Below are positions 33,656-42,263 of a stretch of DNA of 64,000 nucleotides, in pieces. Where the stretch lies: the NCBI GenBank assembly GCA_964502095.1, contig CAZCUF010000001.1, positions 310,001 through 374,000 of the forward strand. Reading direction: 5' to 3'. This DNA comes from JACPVF01 sp964502095 (lineage in GTDB: Bacteria > Chloroflexota > Anaerolineae > Anaerolineales > Villigracilaceae). The translations under genes were made by a program, and so were the position numbers. The notes below the pieces were generated by a model. The model was not told the DNA's origin. It saw only the letters and a list, made by a program, of their open reading frames with translations, and made no database searches. The number at the start of each line of letters is the position of its first letter. Positions within the stretch are counted from its first letter, which is position 1.

Positions 33656-34835
33656 TTTTCCTCCGATAAAGTGATCTTTCCATCTGCTCCAGCGCCTTCT
33701 GCAAGGTGCGGCGGGAACAGCCAAAATTCAAACGAATAAACCCATCCCCTTCCTGACCGAAAATCTTTCCGTCGCTCAACGCAACTTTAGCCTCCCTCAT
33801 GAAGAAATCAAACGGCGAACCCTGAATACGGCCCGACTTGACCAGCGCGGTGCAATCCATCCATGCCAAATAGGTGGCGTCCGGGCGCGTAATTCGAACA
33901 TCCGGTAAATGCCTGGCGGTAAATTCAATCAGAAAATCGCGATTGGCGGTCAAATATCGGCGGAGGGATTTCAGCCAAGAGTCACACTCGCCGGAGAAAG
34001 CCGCTTGCGCGGCAGTCAGGCCGAGGCTGGCGGTATGCAAGCGCAGGTGTTCCGTCATCGTTGCATATTTCTCGCGCAACCCGTCATCCGGGATGATTGC
34101 GAAGCCGCAAAAGAGACCGGGCACATTGAACGTTTTGGATGGCGAGACCAAGGTAATGGTCCGCCTGGCAATCTCAGTGGAAAGCTTGGCAAGAGGCGTG
34201 AATTTTTGTCTGCCCAGAAGCAGCTCGGAATGAATTTCATCCGAAACGATCAGCACATTATTTTCAATGCAAATTTCCGCCATGCGCAACAAGTCTTTAC
34301 GTGAAAACACAATTCCCAAAGGATTGTGCGGGTTGCACAGCAGAAACACGCCAGCTTTTTTAATTCCGCGCCTGAAGAGTTCCCAGTCAATTTCGTAATG
34401 AAGGATGTTTCCCGCGGCAGTTTGAACAAGCGGAGCGTTATATTGTGAGATTCCGATATTGTTCTTGATTTCATGAAATTCGTTATATACCGGGGTTTGG
34501 ATCAACAGTCCTTTGCGCGGTGTGCAAAAGGCGCGTGCCGCCACATTGAATCCGCTGGCGAGGCCCGGTACCACAACGACCGATTCCGGGGCGACCTTCC
34601 AATGATAGAGTCTGTCCATACGCGCCGCCACCGTTTCCTTCAAAGCCTGCGATGGCAATTCATAACCCAGCACACCCTGATTCACAGATTTGCGAATCGC
34701 ATTCAAAATGGGCGGCGGTGCGGGAAAATCCATATCTGCCACCCACAAAGGCAGAACGTCCTTCGGATACCAGGTCCATTTGTTGCGCATGAGAGAGTTA
34801 CGACGGTTTGGAGTTTTATCAAATGTGTAAAACAT
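33648..34835 (-). CDS. PatB/MalY-type aminotransferase or C-S lyase
   Basis: A 395-residue fold-type-I PLP enzyme. 'PLWVADMDFPAPPPI' at the N-terminus is the hallmark of the MalY/PatB cystathionine-beta-lyase-like group; the PLP lysine is in 'VSPSKTFNVPGL', and 'CNPHNPLG' and 'IVSDEIHSEL' are present. It likely cleaves cystathionine or a cysteine conjugate. The ATG at 34835 follows GGAAAGG; the frame extends 19 codons upstream without a better start. Coupled to the downstream methyltransferase. Confidence 0.87.
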   Translation of the reverse strand: MFYTFDKTPNRRNSLMRNKWTWYPKDVLPLWVADMDFPAPPPILNAIRKSVNQGVLGYELPSQALKETVAARMDRLYHWKVAPESVVVVPGLASGFNVAARAFCTPRKGLLIQTPVYNEFHEIKNNIGISQYNAPLVQTAAGNILHYEIDWELFRRGIKKAGVFLLCNPHNPLGIVFSRKDLLRMAEICIENNVLIVSDEIHSELLLGRQKFTPLAKLSTEIARRTITLVSPSKTFNVPGLFCGFAIIPDDGLREKYATMTEHLRLHTASLGLTAAQAAFSGECDSWLKSLRRYLTANRDFLIEFTARHLPDVRITRPDATYLAWMDCTALVKSGRIQGSPFDFFMREAKVALSDGKIFGQEGDGFIRLNFGCSRRTLQKALEQMERSLYRRKNG

Positions 34836-34963
34836 GAGCGACCTTTCCCCGAAAGTATACGACAATTTAAAGATCCTGAGACTCTTCCGCATTACAGCAC
34901 AAATAGGAGAGCGTTAGAGACGCTCTCCAGCGTTGAACAAATTCCAGTTCGAACATTTGGAAG

Positions 34964-35893
34964 CTAATCTTTGGGCGCTTCACGGACGATATATAACGGC
35001 CTGCCTTTGGCTTCATCATATAAACGACCAATATACTCGCCGAGAATGCCCAGCGAGATCAATTGCACACCACCGAGGAACAGAACTGCGATCAAGGTCG
35101 TGGCCTGTCCAAAGAATGCCTGCGAGCCTGTGATACGCACATAAACCACAATGGGGATGGCCAAAATGGAAATTCCCGCCGAGATGAATCCGATGTAGGT
35201 TGCAACCTGCAAAGGGAAATATGAAAAACTGGTGATGGCGTTCAAAGCCAGGCGAAGCATTTTGTTTAGCGGGTATTTTGTCACTCCGGCATGTCGGGCG
35301 GCGCGCTTGTATTCCACGCCGATCTGCTTGAAGCCCACCCAGGCCGACATACCGCGCGGAAAGCGATGGCGTTCGCGCATGGTCTTGAGCACCTCCACCA
35401 CCTTGCGATCCATCAAACGGAAGTCGCCGGTATCCAGCGGAATCTTCACATCGGTAATGCGATATACGATGCGATAAAACAGCGAGGCAGTCCAAAGCTT
35501 GAACCAGGATTCTCCCGCTCGCTCGGCGCGCACCGCATAGACCACCTCGTAGCCCTCGCGCCATTTCTTCGCCAGCTCCAAAATGACTTCAGGCGGGTCC
35601 TGCAAGTCCGCGTCGATGATAACCACCGCATCGCCGCGCGCGTAATCCCAGCCGGCAGTGATCGCGATCTGATGGCCGAAGTTGCGCGCAAAGATCACGG
35701 GACGGACGCGCGAATCGTTCTGTGCGAGCTCGCGAATCTTATCCGTCGAGCCGTCGGTGGAACCGTCGTCCACAAGAATCAATTCCCAGGATTCATGGGT
35801 GGTTTCCATCACGTCTTTAACACGGCGATAGAGTTCGGGGAGATTGTCGATCTCGTTAAAGATGGGAGCGACGATCGAATAAGTGACAGTCAT
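34964..35893 (-). CDS. GT2 glycosyltransferase, DPM1/GtrB type
   Basis: Moves a sugar from a nucleotide sugar to a polyprenyl phosphate carrier on the inner membrane face. The 309 residues have 'VDDGSTDGS', 'IDADLQDPPE' (the DxD metal site) and two C-terminal membrane helices from about residue 230. The ATG overlaps the stop of the upstream AI-2E gene by 4 bases, so they form one operon. The final lipid-linked sugar acceptor is unknown. Confidence 0.9.
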   Translation of the reverse strand: MTVTYSIVAPIFNEIDNLPELYRRVKDVMETTHESWELILVDDGSTDGSTDKIRELAQNDSRVRPVIFARNFGHQIAITAGWDYARGDAVVIIDADLQDPPEVILELAKKWREGYEVVYAVRAERAGESWFKLWTASLFYRIVYRITDVKIPLDTGDFRLMDRKVVEVLKTMRERHRFPRGMSAWVGFKQIGVEYKRAARHAGVTKYPLNKMLRLALNAITSFSYFPLQVATYIGFISAGISILAIPIVVYVRITGSQAFFGQATTLIAVLFLGGVQLISLGILGEYIGRLYDEAKGRPLYIVREAPKD

Positions 35894-37053
35894 GTTTTGA
35901 GAGTCCTTCGCGCAGAACGACGTTTGGGCTTGGATTCAGCCGGGGCAGGCATAGCAGGCCCGGGGTTGGCAAGAGGCGTGGGAAGGTCATCGTCGAACGA
36001 GGACAAACCCAGCATGCGCCGCCGCAAATAACGGCCAATGACCAAAATCGTCGCCAGCAGAGGCACAACCACCAGCACGCCCAAAACGCCTTCCAGCATG
36101 ATGGCAGTGACAATGCCGATGAAGACCAGGCCTTCGTGCAATAGCACGCTTTGGCCGAGCACGCGCGGCTGAATCCAGATGGTCTTGATGTTGTTGGCTA
36201 GAAGATAGACTCCGAGCGTAAGCACGGCAAACCAAAGATTCGAGAGCGGCAAATAAGTGGAGCCTTCGAGCAACGCCACGACCACAGCCAGTACAGCTAC
36301 CGCCGCCGGGCCGATCTCTGGAAGCAAATTTAACAAGCCTGCCAGCGGACCGATGATGATCGCGCCCGGCAGACCGATTGCCACCCAGACGATGGAATAT
36401 AGAAAAGCCAGAATTACGATCAACCGAAATTGGCCGTCAAGATAGCCCATCCAGACTTTACGGATTTCGTCGTACAAACGATGTAAATCCGATTGTTCCG
36501 GTTCGGGCGCCAGTTCGATCAACCACATACGCATGCGGCTCCAATCGGTCATCAAATAATAGACCGCGACCAGAATCACCAGCGTCCATAGAAAATTGCG
36601 CGAGACCGCTTCGATCAGGCGCAAGGCATCCTGCGGGCCGGGCACCAACCCGCCGTTGAACGAATCGCGCAAAGCAGGAATTAAATTGCCGAGATAGATA
36701 TTCAAACTTCCAACGTGAATCGGAGCATTGAGTTGAGTTTGCAGATTGTCGAGTGTGCGCGTAAGGTCGTTGATAATGCCTTGAATTTCATCCAGCAAAC
36801 CGGGAAGTACCGTGAACGGAATCGCGATCAATAAAACCAGGGTGCTGAAGTAAACCAGATTGGCCGCGACTCGACGCGTCAATTTCAAACGCGTCGTCAC
36901 AAAGTTCACTGCCGGGCTGAGGAAGTACGCGGTCAGTGCGGCAACGATCAACGGCTCGAACACAGCGCGTATATACCAAAGCGTGAATGCCAGCGCCGCA
37001 ATCAGCACCACCAAAACCGTATTTCGAAAGGCAGGTTCCCAGGTCTGGTTCAT
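35890..37053 (-). CDS. AI-2E family transporter
   Basis: A 387-residue membrane protein of the UPF0118/AI-2E exporter superfamily: two close N-terminal helices, a periplasmic amphipathic region, then several helices with 'LPGAIIIGPLAGLLNLLPEIGP' -like glycine-rich packing before the C-terminal 'VLGVLVVVPLLATILVIGRY'. Members export signalling or small hydrophobic compounds or act as Na+/H+ antiporters; the substrate cannot be assigned. It ends in a basic cytoplasmic tail. Confidence 0.85.
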   Translation of the reverse strand: MNQTWEPAFRNTVLVVLIAALAFTLWYIRAVFEPLIVAALTAYFLSPAVNFVTTRLKLTRRVAANLVYFSTLVLLIAIPFTVLPGLLDEIQGIINDLTRTLDNLQTQLNAPIHVGSLNIYLGNLIPALRDSFNGGLVPGPQDALRLIEAVSRNFLWTLVILVAVYYLMTDWSRMRMWLIELAPEPEQSDLHRLYDEIRKVWMGYLDGQFRLIVILAFLYSIVWVAIGLPGAIIIGPLAGLLNLLPEIGPAAVAVLAVVVALLEGSTYLPLSNLWFAVLTLGVYLLANNIKTIWIQPRVLGQSVLLHEGLVFIGIVTAIMLEGVLGVLVVVPLLATILVIGRYLRRRMLGLSSFDDDLPTPLANPGPAMPAPAESKPKRRSARRTLKT

Positions 37054-37055
37054 TC

Positions 37056-38336
37056 TTACAGGAGGTCGCGTACAGCTTTTTTGACGGCTTTGATCGCAGG
37101 CTCGATCACCGGCGCTTCAACAACCGCTTTCATCGCGGCGCGGATATCTTTGAGACCACTGCCGGTATTCATCACCAGGATGGGATCATCGCTTCCCACC
37201 ACGCCCGAGCCTGCCGCGCGTACCAGCCCGGCGTACGCGGCCGCCCCAGCCGGTTCGGCGAAAATTCCCATTTTTCCCAGCTCTGCAATGGCTTGCAGAA
37301 TCTCCCCATCCGATACAGTGATGTAAGCGCCGTTGGTTTCGCGCGCGGCGCGCACCGCGCGGACTCCATCGCGCGGCAGGTCAACGGAAATACTGTCAGC
37401 AATGGTTTTGGCCGAAACCGGAGTGATCGTTTCCTGTCCCGACTGAAACGCATTGGCAATCGCCGCGGAACCTTCAGCTTGTACACCGATCAAACGCGGA
37501 ACTTCAGGAATCCATCCGAGCGCGAGCAAATCCTTGAAACCTTTGTGGATGCCTGAAATGATATTTCCATCCCCCACCGAAACGAAAATGGTCAGCGGCG
37601 CATGGTGATGGCGCGGATCGTCAGGCTCGTGCCACTCGCGATGTTCTTCCAGCCACCACTCCCAAATTTCAAAGGCGGCGGTTTTCTTCCCTTCCGCCGT
37701 GAACGGATTGTAGCCCGTATTGCGGCAATACCAGCCGAATTCATTGGCGGCTTTAATGCTGAGATCGAACGCGTCGTCGTAAGTGCCGTCAACCAAAAGA
37801 ACCTTCGCGCCGAAGATCAGCAATTGCGCCACTTTAGCCTGCGGCGCAGATTTGGGGGCAAAGATCACCGCTTTCTGCCCGATGGCCGCAGACATGCCCG
37901 CCAACGCCGCGCCCGCGTTCCCGGTGGAGGCGGTCACAACAACTTCCGCCTTGAGTTCCTGGGCACGCGCCACCACAACCGCGCTGGCGCGATCCTTGAA
38001 GGAGGCCGTGGGATTGCGCGACTCGTCCTTGAGCCACAGGTTTTGCAAACCGAGCTTTTCCGCCAACCGCGGCAACGCGAAAACCGGAGTCCAGCCCGCG
38101 GCGTGGAGTGGAGTCGAACCGCCGGGAGGTTCCGACACGGGCAAAAGAGGCAGGTAACGCCACAGCGACGAATCGGTTCGGGAGGTAATATCCTCCGGCT
38201 GATATTTACCGCGTAAAGACCCGTAATCGAGTACCACGTCTAAATTTCCGCCGTCCTGCGGGCAAGTGTACGTCACCTGTCCCGGCAGGTACTCCCGCCC
38301 GCACAATGAACAACGATAGCCAGTGAATTTATTCAT
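37056..38336 (-). CDS. thrC: Threonine synthase
   Basis: Converts O-phosphohomoserine to threonine. The 426 residues begin with a zinc-ribbon-like 'CSLCGREYLPGQVTYTC', seen in class-II threonine synthases, then the fold-type-II PLP domain with the lysine in 'NPTASFKDRAS' and the phosphate loop 'STGNAGAA'. The frame reaches 38393, but the ATG at 38336 fits best: TAAAAT lies 16 bases upstream with TTGGGT 16 bases before it. Stop is 2 bases from the AI-2E start, so the three genes 38.3 to 35.0 kb are one operon. Confidence 0.87.
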   Translation of the reverse strand: MNKFTGYRCSLCGREYLPGQVTYTCPQDGGNLDVVLDYGSLRGKYQPEDITSRTDSSLWRYLPLLPVSEPPGGSTPLHAAGWTPVFALPRLAEKLGLQNLWLKDESRNPTASFKDRASAVVVARAQELKAEVVVTASTGNAGAALAGMSAAIGQKAVIFAPKSAPQAKVAQLLIFGAKVLLVDGTYDDAFDLSIKAANEFGWYCRNTGYNPFTAEGKKTAAFEIWEWWLEEHREWHEPDDPRHHHAPLTIFVSVGDGNIISGIHKGFKDLLALGWIPEVPRLIGVQAEGSAAIANAFQSGQETITPVSAKTIADSISVDLPRDGVRAVRAARETNGAYITVSDGEILQAIAELGKMGIFAEPAGAAAYAGLVRAAGSGVVGSDDPILVMNTGSGLKDIRAAMKAVVEAPVIEPAIKAVKKAVRDLL

Positions 38337-38396
38337 ATTTACTCTTTGCATAATTTTACCCGATATAAGAAAGAACCCAACAGCCTTAACCAAAAA

Positions 38397-38428
38397 CGGA
38401 CTCTCAAGACTTCAAGCTTGAGAGTCCG
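38397..38428 (-). terminator. Terminator of the xanthine dehydrogenase operon
   Basis: Reverse strand perfect 12-base-pair stem CGGACTCTCAAG / CTTGAGAGTCCG with an 8-base loop, followed by TTTTTGG, 18 bases after the Mo-subunit stop. Confidence 0.88.
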
Positions 38429-38445
38429 GCTATACGTACCGCTGA

Positions 38446-41262
38446 TTACCTGCTGTCTTCTCTCTCCCAAATCTCCCGCGCGACCGTCTCCTGATCCACA
38501 GGCAGTTTATCCACACGGACGCCCACCGCGTTGTAGAGCGCGTTCGTGATCGCAGGCGTGGTTGGGATACTGCAAATCTCACCGACGCCTTTCGCGCCGT
38601 ACGGCCCCGCCGCGACGGGATGCTCCACAATGATCGATGTAATCTCCGGCGTAAGCATGATACCCGGAATACGATAGCGCGCCAGACGATCCGTGACCAC
38701 ATAGCCGTTTTCGACCACGAATTCTTCAGTGAGGGCGTTGCCAATGCCCATCATCACGCCGCCCTCGAACTGTCCCTCCAACCCGAGCGGGTTGACCGCC
38801 ATGCCCACGTCATTGGCTGAAATGACCCTCAGCACGCGTACTTCACCGGTCTGTTTATTTACTTCTATTTCCGCGGCCTGCGCGCCGAAGGAAAAGGCAA
38901 AGTGCATATCTCCGCCTTCGCCCAGCGGCATGGTCTTTGGCGCCTCGTATTCGTAGCGGACACGCGGTTTCTGTCCGAGAGAAGTCATTTCCTTGTAAAT
39001 TTCCGCATAGGTCAGTGAAGTTCCATTGACATGGACGATTCCGCCTTCAAAGCGAATCTTCTCGGGACGCACATCATATTTTTCGGCCATCGTGGCAGTG
39101 ATCTCATCGCGCAAGGTCTTAGCCGCATAACGCGAGGCATTGCCTGTAACGAAGGTCTGGCGGGAGGCCGTTGTAGGGCCGCCATTGGGCGCCAGGTCCG
39201 TATCCATGACCAGCACGCGTACCTGCTCAGGCGGAACAGACATTTCCTCCGCCACAATCAAACGCATTACCGTCACAAGTCCCTGTCCCATTTCCGCCGC
39301 CGAACTGCGGACTTCAAACGTGCCGTCCTCATACAGCTCCACATCCGCGCCGGAGGTATCGGGCGCGCCGCCGCCGAGTCCCGTATTCTTGTAGGCCGCG
39401 GCAAAACCCCAGGAGCGAATTAAATTCGGGTTTGTTGGATCAACTACCGGCTTGAAAGGAAGCGGATTATGTTTCCGCATCTCAGCATCCACTTTATCGA
39501 TACATTCCATCAGCCCAACCGACTCGCGTAAAAGCTGTCCCGTGTTCGTGATACTGCCGATGTGCAGTGCGTTCATGCGTCGAAATTCAACCGGTTCGAT
39601 TCCCAGCTTCTCGGCGAGCATATCTATCATTGACTCGACCGCAAACCCCGACTGCGTCACGCCAAAGCCGCGGTAGGCGCCCGCAGGCGGATTGTTGGTG
39701 TACATGGCATAACAATCGGCGCGCACATGCTCGATATCATATGGGCCTGCGGAATGCGTGGTGGCGCGCGTCATTACCTTCTCGCCGAGCGAGGCATACG
39801 CGCCCGTGTCGCCATATAATTCCGATTCGCACGCCACAATGCGGCCATTCTTCTTTGCGCCGATCTTGACTCGAATCTGCGTGGCGTGCCGCTTCGGATG
39901 CACAAGCAAACTTTCATGCCGGTCGAATAACAGCTTGACGGGGCGTTTCGTTACATTGGCCAGCATCGCGACATGAATTTGTCCGGCGATATCTTCCTTG
40001 CCGCCAAAGCCGCCGCCCATCAATTGGCCGACGATTCGCACGCGCTCCTCGGGCCAGCCCATGACGCGCGCCACCTGAGTCCGATCCTGATATGGGATTT
40101 GCGAGCCGCAATAAATTTCCATGCGGCCGTCCGTCAGCGGCACCGCGATACTGCACTCCGGTTCGATGAAAGCATGATCGGTGGTCGCGGTGTGAAAAGT
40201 GTGTTCGAGAATCACTTCCGACTCGGCAAAGCCCTTTTCCATATTGCCTTTGCGGACTTTGATGTGTTTGAGCAGATTTCCCTTTTCGTGGATTTGCGGA
40301 ACGCCCTCCTGCCGCGCCATTACCGGATTCGTAATCACCGGCTGGAGGTCGAACTCCGCCTCGATCAACGCCGAGGCCTGCTCGGCGACCTCAGGCGTTT
40401 CCGCCGCGATGATCGCGATCGTATCTCCAACGTATCGGACGCGTTCGCCCACGCCCACCATCACGGGCCAGTCGTAAATGACCAGTCCATGGTTGTGTTC
40501 TGCGGGAATATCCTCCGCAGTCAATACAGCCACAACGCCCTTCAACTCTTTCGCCTTGGAGATATCGAGCTTTTTCAAGAAGCCGTGCGGAACCATCGCG
40601 CGCCGCGCCTTCGCGTATAACATGCCGTCGAAGGCCAGATCATCCGTGTAAATGGCTTCGCCTGTAACTTTACCGATGCCGTCATGGCGCGTGTGGGAAT
40701 GACCCACTGCTTGATGATGGTGGATCGAATCGGGGATACGCGGTTTCTTGATCGGTTCGCCCGTTCGCATTGACTCGGCCGCGGCGAGGATGGCGTTTTC
40801 GATGGTTGGGTAACCTGCACAACGGCACAAGGTGTCTTTCAATGCAAAGCGAATCTCCTCGCTGGTCGCGTTGGGGTTTCGTTCGAGCAGTTCATAGGCT
40901 GTCATAATCTGCCCCGGAATACAGAACCCGCATTGCACCGCTCCATGCTCAACAAACGCTTCCTGAAGCGGATGAAGCTTCTTTTCGCCTTCTTCTTTCT
41001 TCTCCTGCTTCGCAGAATATTCCCCTGCCAGCCCTTCGATGGTCAAGACCGTTTTCCCATTTGCACGCTCGGCAGGATAAAGGCATGAGACCACCGGTTT
41101 GCCATCCACTAAAACGGTGCACGAGCCGCATTCGGCCTCGTCGCAACCGATCTTTGTGCCGGTCAGGCGCAGTCTCTCGCGCAAGAGAGCCGAGAGCGTT
41201 TCATTGGGTTTGGCTTCGAGAGTATGGTTAATGCCATTGACGGTAAGGTTTATGTTCGACAT
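38446..41262 (-). CDS. Xanthine dehydrogenase-type hydroxylase, fused Fe-S and Mo subunits (XdhD-like)
   Basis: A 938-residue molybdenum hydroxylase. Residues 1-160 bind two [2Fe-2S] clusters: the plant-ferredoxin part 'GCDEAECGSCTVLVDG' and 'CGFCIPGQ' with 'CRCAGYP'. The rest is the molybdopterin catalytic part, with 'GGGFGGKED', 'GAYRGFGVTQ' and the catalytic glutamate in 'GAKGVGEICS'. The Fe-S-then-Mo fusion and the length match E. coli XdhD (956 residues), not the usual three-subunit form. With the FAD subunit upstream it would oxidise a purine such as hypoxanthine or xanthine. The ABC importer just upstream supports purine use. Nicotinate or aldehyde remain possible substrates. Confidence 0.88.
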   Translation of the reverse strand: MSNINLTVNGINHTLEAKPNETLSALLRERLRLTGTKIGCDEAECGSCTVLVDGKPVVSCLYPAERANGKTVLTIEGLAGEYSAKQEKKEEGEKKLHPLQEAFVEHGAVQCGFCIPGQIMTAYELLERNPNATSEEIRFALKDTLCRCAGYPTIENAILAAAESMRTGEPIKKPRIPDSIHHHQAVGHSHTRHDGIGKVTGEAIYTDDLAFDGMLYAKARRAMVPHGFLKKLDISKAKELKGVVAVLTAEDIPAEHNHGLVIYDWPVMVGVGERVRYVGDTIAIIAAETPEVAEQASALIEAEFDLQPVITNPVMARQEGVPQIHEKGNLLKHIKVRKGNMEKGFAESEVILEHTFHTATTDHAFIEPECSIAVPLTDGRMEIYCGSQIPYQDRTQVARVMGWPEERVRIVGQLMGGGFGGKEDIAGQIHVAMLANVTKRPVKLLFDRHESLLVHPKRHATQIRVKIGAKKNGRIVACESELYGDTGAYASLGEKVMTRATTHSAGPYDIEHVRADCYAMYTNNPPAGAYRGFGVTQSGFAVESMIDMLAEKLGIEPVEFRRMNALHIGSITNTGQLLRESVGLMECIDKVDAEMRKHNPLPFKPVVDPTNPNLIRSWGFAAAYKNTGLGGGAPDTSGADVELYEDGTFEVRSSAAEMGQGLVTVMRLIVAEEMSVPPEQVRVLVMDTDLAPNGGPTTASRQTFVTGNASRYAAKTLRDEITATMAEKYDVRPEKIRFEGGIVHVNGTSLTYAEIYKEMTSLGQKPRVRYEYEAPKTMPLGEGGDMHFAFSFGAQAAEIEVNKQTGEVRVLRVISANDVGMAVNPLGLEGQFEGGVMMGIGNALTEEFVVENGYVVTDRLARYRIPGIMLTPEITSIIVEHPVAAGPYGAKGVGEICSIPTTPAITNALYNAVGVRVDKLPVDQETVAREIWEREDSR

Positions 41263-41272
41263 GTCAATTATC

Positions 41273-42145
41273 CTATTCTGCTCGTTTCCAAGCGGTCTCG
41301 ATTACATCTTTAAACAACCCGGTAATAATATGCCGGCGGTAATCCGCACTCGCCCTTCGAGCGCTAGTGCGGAATTGGGCCTGGGCCAGTAAAGCTTCGA
41401 GCGCGGACTCGAAGGTCTTCTCGTTTAGCGATTTGCCGCGCAAAAAATCCTCGGCTTGCGCGGCGCGGAAGGGAGTCCCGCCGCCGGGGCCGACGGCAAC
41501 GCGAATGTCTTTGATGGTGTCCGCTTCCCGCTGAAGCGCAACCGCACAATTCAAGATGGGAAGCGCGACTCCCTGCGGGCGCATGATTCGTTTGAAGCAG
41601 GAGGCCTGATGAGGTTTGGATAGCGTCAAATAGAAACCCACGATCAATTCCTGCTCATGGTTCAACGCGGACTTGCCGGGGCCGAGGAATAATTCCTTAC
41701 AGGGCACACGGCGCGCGCCCGTTGCATCCGCCACTTCGGCCGCGGCGTTCAACGCCAGCAGAGCAATGGTCCCGTCTGCGGCGGGCAGTGCGTGAGCGAC
41801 ATTGCCTCCGAGAGTGGCTACATTGCGCACTTGCGGCCCCGCGATCAAATCGCAGGCTTCGACCAAAGCCTGGGCGTGCGCGGCAGTGAGCGGGTCGAGT
41901 GCGACGCGGTTGACCGGGACAGCGGCGCCGATGAAGAGTTCCTTCCCGACAATCTCGAGGCGAGTCAACTCGGCAATCGAAGTCACATCAATTAACGTTA
42001 GAACAGGAGCGTGCCGGCCTTGTTCGAGGTCGAGCAACAGATCCGTTCCCCCTGCGATGGGCAGTAGCGGACGCGGCGCATGCGCGAGAGCGTCCATAGC
42101 TTCAGACAAAGTTTTCGGCTGAATATAATTTTGCCAAAGGTTCAT
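41273..42145 (-). CDS. FAD-binding subunit of the molybdenum hydroxylase
   Basis: A 290-residue CO-dehydrogenase-flavoprotein-type subunit that passes electrons from the Fe-S clusters to an acceptor. FAD motifs 'PIAGGTDLLLDLEQG' and 'ATLGGNVAHALPAADG' are both present. The best start is ATG 42145 with AAAGGA; the frame extends 27 codons further. It ends 10 bases before the fused Fe-S/Mo gene. This corresponds to YgfM of the E. coli ssnA-ygfM-xdhD set. Confidence 0.88.
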   Translation of the reverse strand: MNLWQNYIQPKTLSEAMDALAHAPRPLLPIAGGTDLLLDLEQGRHAPVLTLIDVTSIAELTRLEIVGKELFIGAAVPVNRVALDPLTAAHAQALVEACDLIAGPQVRNVATLGGNVAHALPAADGTIALLALNAAAEVADATGARRVPCKELFLGPGKSALNHEQELIVGFYLTLSKPHQASCFKRIMRPQGVALPILNCAVALQREADTIKDIRVAVGPGGGTPFRAAQAEDFLRGKSLNEKTFESALEALLAQAQFRTSARRASADYRRHIITGLFKDVIETAWKRAE

Positions 42146-42263
42146 TGGTGGTGTCCTTTCTACGGCGGTACTTTTCGATGAGCTTTGCCCAACGCCGTTG
42201 ATGCTCGTCGCATCAGCGACCACCAAACCGATGGAATATGAATTTTACCCTTTCATGCATTAC

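Noticed and set aside
42146..42263. TGATGC / GCATCA stem as terminator between the importer-1 ATPase and the hydroxylase genes
   Set aside because: Short stem without a T run; the genes are probably co-transcribed, or a weak effect at most.
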